A stretch of 64,000 nt of DNA from Sepioteuthis lessoniana (lineage: Eukaryota; Mollusca; Cephalopoda; Myopsida; Loliginidae). Made by a program: the position numbers and the translations under genes. Below the pieces are notes generated by a model, which did no database searches, was not told the origin of the DNA, and was given only the letters and a program-made list of their open reading frames with translations. Of the stretch, positions 12,016 through 24,720 are shown in pieces. The stretch spans positions 71,045,139 through 71,109,138 of the forward strand of contig OY757904.1 in NCBI GenBank assembly GCA_963585895.1, given 5' to 3'. Each line of letters opens with the position of its first letter. Position 1 is the stretch's first letter.

Positions 12016-12299
12016 TAGTCAACCATCTACGTTTTTTCACTAATTCCTTGTTGCTTAATTTTGTTAATCTCGTAGGAACAGAGGCGTTCACCGTGAATTG
12101 ACTGTAACTAATGAGGAAGGATGTTTTTATTTATAAATCTTTGTATGGACATACCAAAAGGAACGTTCATTTAACGTACTTGTTGTTGATTAATTTGTCC
12201 CGCATCTAAATATTGAACCCATTCATCACTGTTTAACTTTGTGAATCTAGCGAAAACCGGTACTATCAGCGTGACTTGATCTTTAGTCAGTTCTTGCTA

Positions 12300-13735
12300 A
12301 GTTTACAAAAAAACTTTGGAGAAGGAAAATATACAATAATTATATTCAGTAAAAATTCTTTGTTTTTATACCGCGCTAAATGGTAAGGAAGAGGATTAAT
12401 TCGCAACAATTTCCGGAATTTGTAATTTTTTCCTTGTGCCTGTATACCAATCACTGGTTCCAGGTTATATGCCAAATTGTCTTCATCATTAGGTTTTAAT
12501 GACATATCAACCATCGTATCGAATTCTTCATTTCAGAAGAACAGTTGTAGGACAAGTTCATCCATTGTTGGAGAAATTATGGGGTTCATACCCTGTGTAT
12601 TTGTCTGAAAATAAACATAATAATACTAAGATTACGCATCCTATCACATTCACCACTACGCTAAGAGGACTCTACCAAACAATCTACGCATGCTAAGTGA
12701 ACACTCATCTATAAACTGTGTTGGGTTATCCTTACTTGACTTAAAATGCCCTACCGTCGAGAAAAAAACAAGACTAAACCTGATCCGTACATACATATAC
12801 TGTTCCTGGCTTTTTAAAAAATATTCTCCTTGACAAAATACCAGTCCACATCAGGTAAGAAGTGATTTTCAAAACACAGTATATTTCACAATATTTACTT
12901 TTGGAATTCTCACCAAGTATTTATTTACCTACGGAAACAATTATCGATAAAAAAAATATCTAAATTACAGAAAATAGATTTACCAAACATCTTTTATCTG
13001 ATATGTATTTAGCCAATGTGTTTCCAAAGAGCAAGAGGTGAGACAAAGTCATTTTAAGCGGGATTTAGTAGGTTTGAATTCATTGTTCTTTTCGTCTAGA
13101 CCAGTTGCCATAGCAAGATCCCTGTCTTCCCAACTATTTACTAATGCTCACCTTTCCAAAGGCATTAGAGTTATACTAAACGAAAACTGCGTTGTCTACG
13201 ATATGAACTCCGTTTTCCGTGCCCATTTCCAACGGCAATTACAATTTTATTATATGGTGAATTTTTTTTTTCTTAGTCACTGAGGATAAAATATTTTTAC
13301 GCGGGTTTTTTTTCTCTGCAAGTGATACAGTCGATGTATGTGAAGCCCGAATAATAGGCTAAATAGTACAAGACTGAAACTATTTGAACCCAGATTATCT
13401 ATATATAACCCATAAGAACTAATGGTATATTTAGTCGGTTTAAATGATAGGGCACTCCCTAACACACACCCAATAATATTTCTATTACTCTTAAAAACAG
13501 AGAACTATGTTTGTTATTGTCAAAGTATGCGTATCTAATTTACAGTGGTCAAACAAAATCCTATGTCAATGGGCCATTTTGATGCGTTGGACGACGTACA
13601 CTAATTGGACCATTACAACATGAGTTTATTGACCTAATCTACTTCTGTGCTGATGTCCTAATTCTACCCATACATAATCTTTGACCTGAATATTCTGAAC
13701 CACTGAAGCAATCAATATAATTTTATATTGCCACA
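12300..13735. other. Unassigned DNA
   Basis: Several frames of 60-80 codons (12287-12514 minus, 12499-12696 plus, 13038-13283 plus) have no recognisable motif. I do not call genes here. Confidence 0.45.
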
Positions 13736-14346
13736 CTAGACGGAGCCTCTCTGAAACTAGTCGACAAATTCACCTACCTAGGAAGTAGCGTCTCATCAAC
13801 CGAAAAAGACATCGACACACGACTGACGAAGGCATGGACAGCTATCGATAGGCTCTCGATCATATGGAAGTCGGACCTAACTGATAAAATGAAACGCAGT
13901 TTCTTCCAGGTAGCGGTTCTGTCGATACTGCTATATGGATGCACCACATGGACGCTTACGAAGCGGCTGGAGAGGAGGCTGGACGGAAATTGCACAAGAA
14001 TGTTGAGAGCAGTATTAAACAAGTCCTGGCGACAACACCCCACGAGACTCCAACTATACGGACACTTGCCTCCCATCACGAAAACTATACAAGTTCGACG
14101 AACCAGACACGCAGGACACTGCTGGAGAAGCAAGGACGAGCTCATAAGCGATGTACTCCTGTGGACCCCCACATATGGATGTGCAAGAGTGGGACGACCA
14201 GCACGAACCTACATACAGCAACTATGTGAGGACACAGGATGTAACCCTGAAGACCTGCCGGAGGCGATGAATGATAGGGAGAAATGGCGAGAGAGGGTCA
14301 GGGATATCCGCGCTGGCGGCGCGACATGATGATGATGATGATGATG
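13736..14346 (+). mobile_element. RTE-type LINE 3' end with 197 open codons and (GAT)n tail
   Basis: One frame is open from 13736 to the stop at 14327-14329 (197 codons). It encodes the region downstream of the RT catalytic site: FTYLGSSVSS at residues 12-21, KAWTAIDRLS, SILLYGCTTWTL, LNKSWRQHPTR, VRRTRHAGHCWRSKDEL, GRPARTYIQQLCEDTG and AMNDREKWRERVRDIRAG at the C-terminus. This is the conserved end of the LINE family seen at 31.2, 44.0, 56.2 and 62.9 kb. A (GATGAT)n run (14328-14346) follows the stop, as expected of RTE elements with short-repeat tails. The RT core is absent (5' truncation), so it cannot be autonomous. The lack of stops suggests a young copy. RTE rather than another clade is inference. 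Confidence 0.85.
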
Positions 14347-14349
14347 CAG

Positions 14350-14824
14350 ATGGAAAGGCTCTAAAAGAAATTAGTTTGCCAGAGTAGCCCTTACGTTATC
14401 TATCTTGTTCCGTTTTGTTGTGATTGAACTAAGTCAGTTGCCGTCTCACCATAGAACAGTGAGTAACATTTAGAAGCAAATATCATAGATAACCTGATTC
14501 AAAAAATCCTTAGAAAGTGCTTCATATTTTGTGTAAAGTAGTACAAAAATTATCAAGATTTTCTTGCGAAGATTTCGTTTGTATAATAAATTTTGTCGAT
14601 AATGTTTGATAGTTATAAGGTTTTTTACGAGACTAACATGACGATAGCTAAATCGAAATGAATACATATTCTTTTTCTTTGTAAACTAAAATATAGATAT
14701 TCTTCAAACTATGAAATTGTAATATCTTCTTTACCCAAATGAAATTGCATAAAAAATATAAGCGTGTATTCATTTTTTTACATAGTTTCTGTGCAGTAGA
14801 ATTTTTAAAAGAATGCCTTCCACT
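14350..14824. other. Unassigned AT-rich DNA
   Basis: Nothing recognised. Confidence 0.5.
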
Positions 14825-15440
14825 TTACATTTGTTATCGACGATATGGAAATCGGATCGCTTTGATTTAAAAAAAAATCTATCACCACGTCAGTACTACG
14901 GTTAGATTAAACAACTTGAATTCTAAAGAAATGCTTGGAAAACAGTTAGATGGGAACGACACAAGGATGCTAAATGGTGTTTTAAATAAGGATTCTACAA
15001 AACACCAGCTCTCCGGCTAATTACTCTTTGGCCTAGCGGTTAGAGTGTTCGACAATGGCCCGGGAGACCAGGGTTCAATCCCTGGTCGAGTTATACCAAA
15101 GACTCAAAAAATGGTACTTGATGCCTCCTTGCTTAAGACTCAGCATAATAAGGTATGTTTCAAGGGTAAAGTAGTGCAATCCAGGGAAAGGAGCAGCGCC
15201 CTCCCCTACACCTTGGTGTAGTAGCTATCGAAAAGAGAGCCTTCGGTTTACCCTCGACTATGGTCGCCAACTTTACTTACATAAAACATCCAAGTAAAAC
15301 GAACAGGACATGCTGGGCTCCGCAGAATAAGTAAGAACTTACTCTGCAGTGAGTTTCTTTGGTCAACTCCTACAGTTTGAGACAAGTGTCAGTCGACTTG
15401 CCAAAATATATGTTCACCAGCTCTGTTCGGACATTGGATT
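14825..15440 (+). pseudogene. Decayed RTE-type LINE 3' end split by SINE-A
   Basis: Left part: a STIWKSDR-like segment near 14835, then LDGNDTRMLNGVLNK and KHQLSG (14948-15015), matching the 13.7-kb copy. Right part after the SINE: a KRTGHAG-like stretch near 15295-15315, SEFLWSTPT near 15350, and YVHQLCSDIG near 15410-15440. Frameshifts and stops are plentiful. Confidence 0.65.
15020..15280 (+). mobile_element. SINE-A, tRNA-derived, full-length copy
   Basis: The tRNA-like head has box A TGGCCTAGCGG (15029-15039) and box B GGTTCAATCCC (15072-15082), 32 bases apart as in a tRNA, which marks an internal pol III promoter. A family-specific body follows: ATACCAAAGACTC, GGTACTTGATGCCTCCTTGC, CTACACCTTGGTGTAG, CCCTCGACTATGGTCGCCAAC. 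It lies inside an older LINE fragment. tRNA-derived SINEs have been described in octopuses; I cannot say which named family this is. It is not a functional tRNA: there is no acceptor-stem pairing. Confidence 0.85.
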
Positions 15441-15444
15441 ACTG

Positions 15445-16210
15445 TTAGGGACGTGGTGACAGACAGACAGTCAGACAGACAGAAAGAAGCAGCGAGCCAT
15501 TGGAATCTGTGCTGTCTGCGTGCCTGGATAATTAAAATGATGATTGTTTGAAGTTTCGCTTGAAATAATAAAATCATGCTATCATTGATTTAATGAACAC
15601 TTTTTTAATTAAATGGTAAGGCTGCACCTGTGTATGGGAGACACTGAAGGCATCAAAATAACTCTGAGCGTTCTTTTATTTGTATGCAGGCAATATAAAT
15701 CCATTTGCATCGTGTTGCCCTCTTGTCCCTCTGTTTCAGGGAAAATTATATTCACTTGCATTTGAGAAGAAATAATTGCAAAATAGAACTCTAAATCGTA
15801 GAGTAAAATGATATATTTTTAAAAGGAATAAAACAAGAAATATTTTAAATAAAAATAATAGGGTGACTTGATAGATGCAAGGCAAAATCAAAGGTCTCCT
15901 GTTAGAAAGAATAAAGATAAAAATGGAACATTAAGGTTATGATTACATCCTTCTTTCCTGCAAGTAACATGTGAGATATTACATTGTCAGAGGTTATTTA
16001 AAGATGATATGATAGAACTGAAGTAGAGATACCGCTCTGACAGATGCTCGGCATAGTAAATTTGAAAATTAAAGGTTATGGGAAACACCAACAGATCTTG
16101 TTTCCTGTTTCTATTTTCAAGGGACAGTTTTGGAAATTGAGTATTAAATCAGGAAGTTGGATAGTGTGCATCAAAGCAGGCGTTTTTTTTTGTTGCTAAA
16201 AATAGATTTC
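15445..16210. other. Unassigned DNA
   Basis: A short GACA/CAGA-rich stretch near 15460-15485, otherwise nothing recognised. Confidence 0.45.
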
Positions 16211-16230
16211 GTCACAATCTTTCTCTTTAC

Positions 16231-16376
16231 ATATATATATATATATATATAGGTTGAAGAGATAGATCTGGGTGAATGTTTGAATCTTATATCCTTGGAG
16301 AAGTATGTGAAAAGTTGGATAAATCAAACGGTTAAAGACGTTTTTAAATGTTTAATTCTTATATATATATATATAT

Positions 16377-16430
<54 letters not shown>
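16231..16430. repeat. (TA)n tracts flanking the hAT-like element, left
   Basis: (AT)n at 16231-16252 and 16362-16430, with a short ACACAC break near 16376-16382. Frames rich in Y-I across this tract are microsatellite artefacts. Confidence 0.95.
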
Positions 16431-16433
<3 letters not shown>

Positions 16434-17427
16434 GGGCGGAGACGGGACTAGTGCTACTCGTGCCCGGCATGACCAATAACTCGGTCAATGTTATTCAAAA
16501 GGGATTAAAAATCATCCATTAGTTTCAAGCAAACATACTTAGTCTTATCTCAAGTAAATTACGTATCAATTCAAGTTTCGATAACTAAGTAGCCAAAAGT
16601 TCATAAATATATCTGGGGATAATACAACGATGCTGTTTTGAACGGATGGTCTTTGTCCGGCTACCGTCATATTCATTGAACATCCCATAAAATCGGCTAT
16701 AATGTTGAACACCCGTAATCCGTGCCAGGCACTAGACCCTTATAATAACAGTAATGTTAGAGAAATCCGCTTATGGCTGTAGCCAATAGCAAGAGCAACT
16801 CAAAACACCGTGCTCAAAAATATTAGCACGATGTGACTGCTGACAACTGTCTTGGGAAAAGGGAGAGGGACCAAGAGAGAGAGAGGGGGGGATAGCAGAT
16901 TATAGCCGTCGCCGACGTCATCATCATCGCTATGGTAAATGTTGGTTAAATGGCGTGTTTTAATTCGTTTTTTCACTAACAGATCTCTATTTCTTTAATG
17001 AATGTTGCATATATTACATTCTGTAACTAAAATGTGTTTATTTGAATACATTTTCAACTAGTAATCTTTATTTTAAGCGAAATTGAAACTACTAGCTGGG
17101 TCTGTGTATATTGTCATCAGTTTCTTTATTCTAATAAACATATTTTTCTCGTCATAGTAATGAACATCTTCTCTTTTCTTCTATACTTTTGAAAGGAAAA
17201 AAAATTATCTTACCTGTATTAACAAGACTACAAATTATATAGTATCTTGATAGTTTACAAAAAAAAAACACCATGAAAGGTACGTTTGTCAATCTGTGCT
17301 ATACAATGGAGAATCACGCAATAGCAACTATGATGCCTTACTTTGGGTCCACGGACCACGGGTTGGGAACTGAAGTTTACAGAGGGCAGGGGGCACGAGT
17401 AGCAAAAATAGGCTAGAGTCGCCACTG
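16431..17427. mobile_element. Non-autonomous hAT-like DNA transposon (997 bp)
   Basis: Left end CAGGGGCGGAGACGGGACTA(G)TGCTACTCGTGCCC. The reverse complement of the right end reads CAGTGGCGACTCTAGCCTA..TGCTACTCGTGCCC. These are imperfect terminal inverted repeats beginning CAG(G/T)GGCG, typical of hAT. The eight bases on each side are ATATATAT, which fits an 8-bp hAT duplication but cannot be told from the (TA)n tract it lies in. The interior has no transposase; it includes a GA-rich run near 16870 and a CGTCATCATCATCG stretch. Confidence 0.7.
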
Positions 17428-17435
17428 ATATATAT

Positions 17436-17481
<46 letters not shown>
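17428..17481. repeat. (TA)n tract, right of hAT-like element
   Basis: Continuous (AT)n apart from one TAGA at 17435-17438. Confidence 0.95.
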
Positions 17482-17484
<3 letters not shown>

Positions 17485-20400
17485 TTACGTACATCTGAGT
17501 TTAGCTTTTGTTTTGTTTATATGATGTGGCATATCACCTCATTATGAGATATTCAATGCCTACATGTGATTCATTTCAAAACGTCTATATATAGTCATAA
17601 CTAAATTTCGAATGCTCCTTTGCATCGTTTTTAAATTATTTTGTTTAATTTGTCTATAATTATTTGTTATAGGGTATCATGCATTCGTATCATAAACATA
17701 TAATTTGAACAGTTTTATTGTTTCAAAATATACTATTTTGTTTTATATGCATAATTATATGTTTTAAAGAAATTATTCCGAGTAATAATAACTTTTTTGA
17801 CCTGAGTTATATGCATTTCTATCAAACAACCATAATTTACAGGGGGATTTTCTTTGACTTAGTGGCTAATGTAAGGGATTGAGACATTATGAGGGGGTGT
17901 GCACTCCAGTCAAGTTATCACGTTCACTTTCGAGCTAATATACAAAGCAAAAGTATGAAGTCTCATACTATTCTATCTATGGCTTCAATAGTCCTTACAC
18001 TATTGTTCTACATAAAATGACCCACGAAGATTGATATGCCATTAAACAAAGAAAACGAGGAAAAATACTTAGAAGTAAATATACCTTTTCAATCAACTAA
18101 GAAAATCAAGGTAAAATTAACTAATAAAAACAAGGTAAAATATTATGGCTTTAAGTAACTATTCTTAATACAAACAGCTATCTCACCCCATTCGGATATT
18201 ATTTGAATATTCATTGATTTGACCTTAACTGATGCAAAAAATCTGGGCAAAATTCAGTAAATGAACCTGGCTAACAAATGCAATTCAGTGTCATTGATAG
18301 AACAACACTTTAGTTTGAGGCAATTATACCTCTACAGAGTATGCAGCTTGAGTCTTCTAAGCTCCATCGACAGAATACTCTTGGGCTTAGTAAACAGTGA
18401 ATAAGCAAGGTGTATGTTAACGGTACATAAATTACTATATTTCTGCGTCATTTAATGATGCAATTTTTTAAAACGACACCATAAATCTTACATCACCAAT
18501 TATATCCCGTTAGATGAAACGTAATCTACGTTCGTTCAAATCGTTTGTCGACAAACAGTACAGTTCATAACTTATAACCCTGAAGCAATTATTGCATTGA
18601 AACTAAGTCACCAAACATCTCAAACCAATTCTAAGTGCATCCTTATAAGCGTACAAACTAATTTGAAAATTTCCCTAGAACAGTTTGTATCTAAATCAAG
18701 TATAGTGTGACATATCAGGTTGTAGATTTAAAGGCTACCAGGGCAAATATTATCTTTATGGTAAAAGAGGCTTCCATAATATCCCGGCAATTCCACAAGG
18801 GAAGTTAATGGAAATTCCATTAGGCTCATAATCTCAAGTTCATTCTCCTTCGCTGAATCGTTCGAGCGAACCATGAGTACGATTGCTGAATAGAATGGAT
18901 GAGTGCAGTGAAATGTAAAAGATGAGGTGCTGACTTTTGTATCTTGTCTCCATTTACTGATTTAGCGTTTTCGCACCCCCCCACCGATTCCCCATCTCTG
19001 ATATCCCTACACTGACCGGATCGGTTGTAATTGTAGCTGTCTTCTGGTCGGTTTCATTGTGTCCCAAGACTACACACGTTCTGTTGATCCACTTTACAAT
19101 GAAAAGCATTCATGTCTGGTCTCAGCCCTTAAGCAAGAGAAGGGAAAAAAACGTTCTTTTCATATTAGCGAGAAGAAAATCGAGTTGAATTACGAGCTCA
19201 AAATCTAAGCGTTACTGAAGCTCTCAACGCGATAAAACGATAGAAATAGTTAAAATATAAAAAAAGAGATATAGTCTGTCCGAACATGTTACACAAAACA
19301 ATTTAATTGAAATTCATTTGAGCGTAAGCATTAAGTATCGCCCAATGGTTAGTAAAGTGCACCGGAGTTTAGAGATATTCGTTCAATGCAAAGAGAGATA
19401 GAGACAGCGACAAAGACAGAGAGAAGAAAAAATGGTCATCATTATTATCATGTTCTGTGTTTAGTTTATTTCTGTATAACGCTCATTAAAATAAATGATC
19501 TATTTAACATTCCGTGAATTCAAACGAATAACAGACACCCACAAAACGTCATAGAAAACTGCGATCAAAAAATAATTCGCTGATTGGATGCTTCATTGTT
19601 TAAAACTAATAAAAGCCGATAAAAAAAATAAATAACTACAATATTCGTTTCCCTTTCTCTATCTTGAATGAATGAATCACTTACGGAATACTACAAGCAA
19701 AAATAAACTACAAAAATGCAAAAGCCAACGTCAAAAACGAAAAACGTGATATTCAGAAGAAATTACTTCAAATTTAATAGATAAGCATGGCTTTAATTTA
19801 TTTGTTTAAGAAGTGAAGCCATTAAAATTAAAATTTTCATATTTCATAATATGGCAATCTGCACGCTTACTTAGACATTGATCGATTCAATGATCCTAAA
19901 GGCACAACAATCCTCTAAGGCTGTTTTATGCCTAGTTGCAAGGGATCTGTGTTCATTGTATGGCCATGTTCACGTTTCTGTGTACTTATCTTTTAAGTGA
20001 TATTTTTCGTGTGAATATAGAAATCATGTCAACATATTACGTGCACTGTCATCATTCGATCAAATATACGAAGATAAATTCCAAATATTAATCAGTATTG
20101 TTGAATTAAATAATAAGTTTGATCGATTGGTTGATTGATAACTTACTTGATTTGAACGGAATGTAAACACATCTTGTGTTATTTTATACCACGATGAAAG
20201 GAAATTTCGTGTAACGTAATTGAACTGCTAATAGAAAATTGAAATTAAAAAAAAAAATGTGAAGCTAATTTCTAGGGAAGAGAAAGAGTAAAAGAATTAG
20301 AAAAAATGTTTGTAACAGACAGAGAATCTATGAGCGACCAGTAGACTCCTGAGTCAGTCAGGCCAAAGCACGCGTTGTAGGTCAGTCAGTCACTGATGGA

Positions 20401-21045
20401 TGACTATTGTAATTAACATAGGATGTCGAACTACAGCTAAAGACCTCAGCTCATGCCACAATAACTGCAGAGAAGAGAAATTGATTCTTTCCTTTAGTAA
20501 GAACTTTTACACGGATTAAGATTCAATCATGTCCAGAATTTGAACTTAGCATATTGATTCGATTTCCTCCAAGGAAAGCTGTTTATGCTTATTCCATCCT
20601 TTTGCGACTATGGTGCATAGGTTTTATTCGTGAATGTGCGGTTGTAGATGAATATATTTAGACAGTATCGTTTCTCTTATTCATCATTTGTTTAAAGTTA
20701 CAAAGGACACTTTAATAATCTTAAGGGATATTTCTTCTTTTCTTAAGATTGGGTTCAGTTTTATAGAAAAATGTCAGAATTTTTTCTTCGAGTACTTTCC
20801 GGCACTATTGGCTCTTTTTAGAAATATAATCAAAATATTACTTATATGTCTTTTAATAAAGTGAACATTATTTTTTTTTGAGTTGAGAGAGTTTAAATAT
20901 TTGCGTTTTTTTTCTCATCTATCTTTTAATGGATGTAAACGTTTTAAAATTTTGATCATCGTGTGTGCTTGCATAGTGTAGTAACGTGGGGATTGTTCAT
21001 TAAAATGAGTTAAAAGTTCAATAACAGTAATAATGATACAACTTA
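17482..21045. other. 3.5 kb of unassigned DNA
   Basis: The longest stretch without a recognised element. AT-rich, no frame of 60 codons or more, no microsatellite of note, no tRNA. It may be ancestral unique sequence or unrecognised old repeats. A search of related genomes for conservation would decide. Confidence 0.5.
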
Positions 21046-21049
21046 TGTG

Positions 21050-24000
21050 TCTTCGTCCTTGTAAGATAGCAGGTCACATTCGGGCGAAGAGTGCTTATAA
21101 TAAACCACCTTTAAGTCTTATATAACCACTAAATCCTACCAATGAAAAAAGGCAAATTTAAACCTAGTTTGACGTTGGAACCAGACAACTGACCTAGGAT
21201 TTATGATCGACAGGTACTCACTTGATAGCCAACATAGGGAGACCCGAAAGGCATCCAACGAAAGTTGGGCTGCTCAGATTTCAGATACGCAAACAACGAT
21301 TTGGTAAACAGCTAAACTCTGATATATCAACAGAAAATTAAACTAGGGAAGATAAAAAAATACTTCCCTGTTATTTTAAGAGAAACTCCACACAAATAGG
21401 CAATAGAAAATGAATGACAGACATTTGGGAAGATCCTGCTAGATTTAATACAATAAGCCAAAACCTTTCTGACAAAATTAGAATAGTTTTGATTCTTTTT
21501 TTCAGACTGAGATATTTAAGAAATATACCAACAAGTAAATGGAAAACAATATAAAAACAAAACTAATATTAAATACTTATAAACAAGAGACACTTAACCT
21601 AATTGAAACTGAAAATACGGAAAACCAAAAAAAAAAAAAACGCCAAACTTGGCACCACTAAACAAATATTAACGCAAGAAGACTGAATAAATGTAGAGCT
21701 AAAAAAGAAAACCAAAACGATATTACCGTTTTTCAGGAACCAAGAATGGAAACTAGTTAATGTAGCATCTGTAAAAGTAAGAAAAATATCATCAAATGTC
21801 TAAGCGGCCAACATCACCTAAGTAAATGAGCTAATTTATGCAGGAGCGAAAATTCTCTTTGATGTAACAGAAATACAGAACCTGCATAGCAAACTGGGCT
21901 TGAAGGAAAATTAAAGAAATTGTGTCAACGAGTGAAAGACCAGATGAAGGAAATACACGTGAGAATACTATGGGATGAAAAGAATAAAACAAAACCGCAG
22001 ACAAGTTTGAAAATGCAACTTAAAGAGATAAATCAAAATATATTGATGAAAGAAGAGAGATATAGAAGATACCAAGAAAAGGTCAAGCAATGCAATGAAA
22101 ATAGGACATACCCAAAAAAACGAAAGAAAATTCTACCTACAAGTTTGATGGAGAATGCACAATGACACAACAGTTTTGTTGTACAATATGAGAACAATAA
22201 AACATAGCAGAAAAGTCAATTGGATATATAACATGAAAAAAGAATTGCCAAGACTCAAAGAAGGTCCAAAGGCGATAATACACTAGGAATCGCTCAGGGC
22301 AACACTCAACAAAGTACCGAATTAGAAACACCCAAGCAATGATAGCATACATAGGTTCTTTTTTAAAACATTCCTATTTACTAAAGACAGGCTCTTGAAC
22401 TGAGTAGATGCGTGGAAGAAGCAAACGTACCCGAATAAAGGAGTAAGAGGAAGATTAATCTAATCCTCAAACACTCCCAAAATGGAACTATCCCCAAGAC
22501 TGATAACGTGCCTACCTATAATATGGAAAATCCTAACAAAACATTACAGAAATCTATTACTTACTAGTATGCTGTACACTACTTCCCGAAGAAGAGAAAA
22601 GATGCCACAGGAGAACGAGAGTAACTGGTGATCTACTGTATATTCATCCGCGCATCCTCAACGGCAGCTAAGCAAGGCAGACAAGTGTAGCCATGACTTC
22701 AATTGACAGCAAAAATCCTTATGACATGGTCATGCTATCTTGGATAGTGGATTGTCTGAAAATGTGCTAGCTTTATGAAAAAGTCATAAAATTCACAAAA
22801 GCCATGAAAAACTGGAAAATGGAATTCATAAGGAGAGGAAAAACTTTTGCAGAGGTGAAAATACCGAGATATTTTCCAAGGCGATGCTTTGTCACAATTA
22901 CAAACAATAATATCACTTAATCTGAGAATTAATCTTTATTTATAGCGGACTTTTTGTCCTCATCTTGGAAGTTTTTGTGTTGTTTCTTCTTTCACTACTT
23001 TTGTGATACAAAAAATAAGAATATACAGCCAGGATATAGGAATTGAATTTGGTGAAGGAAATGTGCCAGACTCATCATGAAAAATGAGAAAAGCCAAATA
23101 ACGGATAGGATAGACCAGGCAGATAAAGAAAGAATCCAAATGCTTGAAATAAAGAATATCAGTTGGGGATACAGGAAGCGGACCTAATCAAACAAGCAGA
23201 GGTAAAAAAAAAAAAGAATCAAAAACATCTGCAGTAATATCATCAAAGGAATAAATACTAGGGCAGTCCCCCTTATAAGATACTCAGTTCAATTCTTGAA
23301 ATGAGACAGGAAGAATGAAAATGACTCTGAAGACAAGAATGTTATTAATGATACACATAGTCTTACATCTGTGAGATCACATAAACATACGATATGCATC
23401 AAGAAAAGAAGGAGAAAACGGACTTGTTAGCGTTGAACATAACGCACGTGCATTGATACGTTAAAGAACGCAAAGAATGACAAATTACAGCAAACAGAAA
23501 GAATTGAGAAAACTTAAAGATCAACAGATTAACAATAACTTGGAAACAGAAATGGGAAGAAAACACAGTTGTATAGATATTTCAAATGAAAACTAGATAA
23601 AATTTCACACAAGATGTATTGGAAACTGTCACGAAAAGGGCGACCTTAAAAGGGAAACTGAATCTCTTCCAAAAGCAGCATGAAAACAACGCCAAACAGA
23701 CCTACTATGTAAAAGGAAAAATAGATTAGATGCAAAGAAATAAAATGTGGAGATAGAGACGAAATGATTAGTCATATAATTAGTGAATGCAGCAAATTAG
23801 CGCCTAGGGAGTATACGACTAGACATGACTGACTGAGGAAGGGGATCCACAGGGAATATTGCAAAGAAGTGAAGTTTGATAAGATGAATAAATGGTATAG
23901 GCAAAAACCAGAATCAATCTAAGAGAATGAGATGCCCAAAATTCTCTGGGACTTTTAAACACAAATATATCACCTAATCCCGGTCAAACGATCAGACCTA

Positions 24001-24345
24001 ACGATAGTCAACAGAAAAATAAAACATGCAGAATGGTATACTTTGCCAGACGGGCGGACAAACAGAGTGAAAATCAACAAAAGCGAAAAGGGAGATTAGT
24101 ATTTACACCAGAGAACTAAGAAACTAAAATGGAGGTGATGGTAATACAAATTGTATTTGGAACGCTAGGAACAATAACCTCGAACTCTGGAAGATTTAGA
24201 AATAAGAGGTCAAGTGGAGAACAACAAGATTATAAGATAAGTCACGATACCGAAAAGAGTTCTTGAAACTTGAGGAGACGTGCTGTCACTTAAACTTCAG
24301 GGAAAAATTGTCAGATAACGCAGGTGTAAAATAACTCACAAAGAA
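21050..24345 (+). pseudogene. Near-full-length but decayed RLE-type LINE
   Basis: The 5' segment GATTTATGATCGACAGGTA..TCACTTGATAGCC (21200-21230) matches the inverted 5' segment at 2.6 kb. Downstream come LIYAGAKILF near 21830-21865, a basic segment at 21920-22165 (EERYRRYQEKVKQ), a TCLP-IWKIL piece near 22500, a KMRKAK stretch near 23080, GDLKRETESLPKAA near 23645-23680, a disrupted zinc-knuckle/endonuclease region (23750-24050), and a decayed 3' terminal region to about 24345. The RT catalytic box is missing: the stretch near 22915-23015 is unrelated to the family and may be a small insertion. Frameshifts occur throughout. It ends in AATAATGATGATAATTAAC, the triplet-type tail of this family. 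Confidence 0.75.
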
Positions 24346-24365
24346 AAATAATGATGATAATTAAC

Positions 24366-24720
24366 AAAAAAAAAGAGAACCTCTTATGTTGTGGAAATTG
24401 TCTTTCCAGTGGGTAACAGAGTTAAAATCAAAGACTGCGTAAACAGAATCAAATACAGCGATCTTGTCAGTAAAATAAGGAAGCTGATGAACTTGAAAGC
24501 TACGGTGATACAAGTTGTGATTAGTGCGCTTGAAATGGTTTTAAAGGCTCAGAAAGGTTACTCGAAAAGTCGTAATTCGAAGAATGACCAAAACCATCAT
24601 TGATGAAATTATCCAGAATAGTGAGAAGGGTCCTGGAGACCTGAGAAAACTTGATATTACCCAGTCTCCAGTGAAAGACCATCTGTTAACGCTGGCGTGA
24701 AAAACTTGCAAGGATTTAAA
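24366..24720 (+). pseudogene. 5'-truncated RLE-type LINE 3' end
   Basis: Begins at the AAAAAGAGAACC endonuclease segment directly behind the tail of the previous copy. It runs through VEIVFPVGNRVKIKDCV, KYSDLVSKIRKL, KATVIQVVISALE and the terminal CCAGTGAAAGACCATCTGTTAACGCTGG. The short 70-codon frame at 24391-24603 is a piece of this LINE, not an independent gene. Confidence 0.75.

Larger units (their letters stand above)
10772..12295. repeat. Tandem repeat, about 175-bp period, interrupted
   Basis: Four related units begin near 10772, 10945, 12008 and 12180. Shared words are TTGCTTA..T.GTCA..CATCTAA, TTTTGAA..ATTC, TTGCTTAA(T/C)TT and GCGTTCAGCGTGAC. The spacing within each pair is close to 174 bp, and the spacer AAGAAAGAT..TTTTATTTA also recurs. 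The middle is occupied by retroposon E, so the array was probably continuous before that insertion. Confidence 0.65.

Noticed and set aside
10772..12295. CRISPR-like spaced repeats
   Set aside because: Units are about 110 bp of similar sequence with similar spacers, far too long and diverged, in a eukaryotic setting.
15020..15090. A tRNA gene at 15.02-15.09 kb
   Set aside because: Boxes A and B are present but the acceptor stem does not pair, and the same head plus body recurs at other sites, so it is a tRNA-derived SINE.
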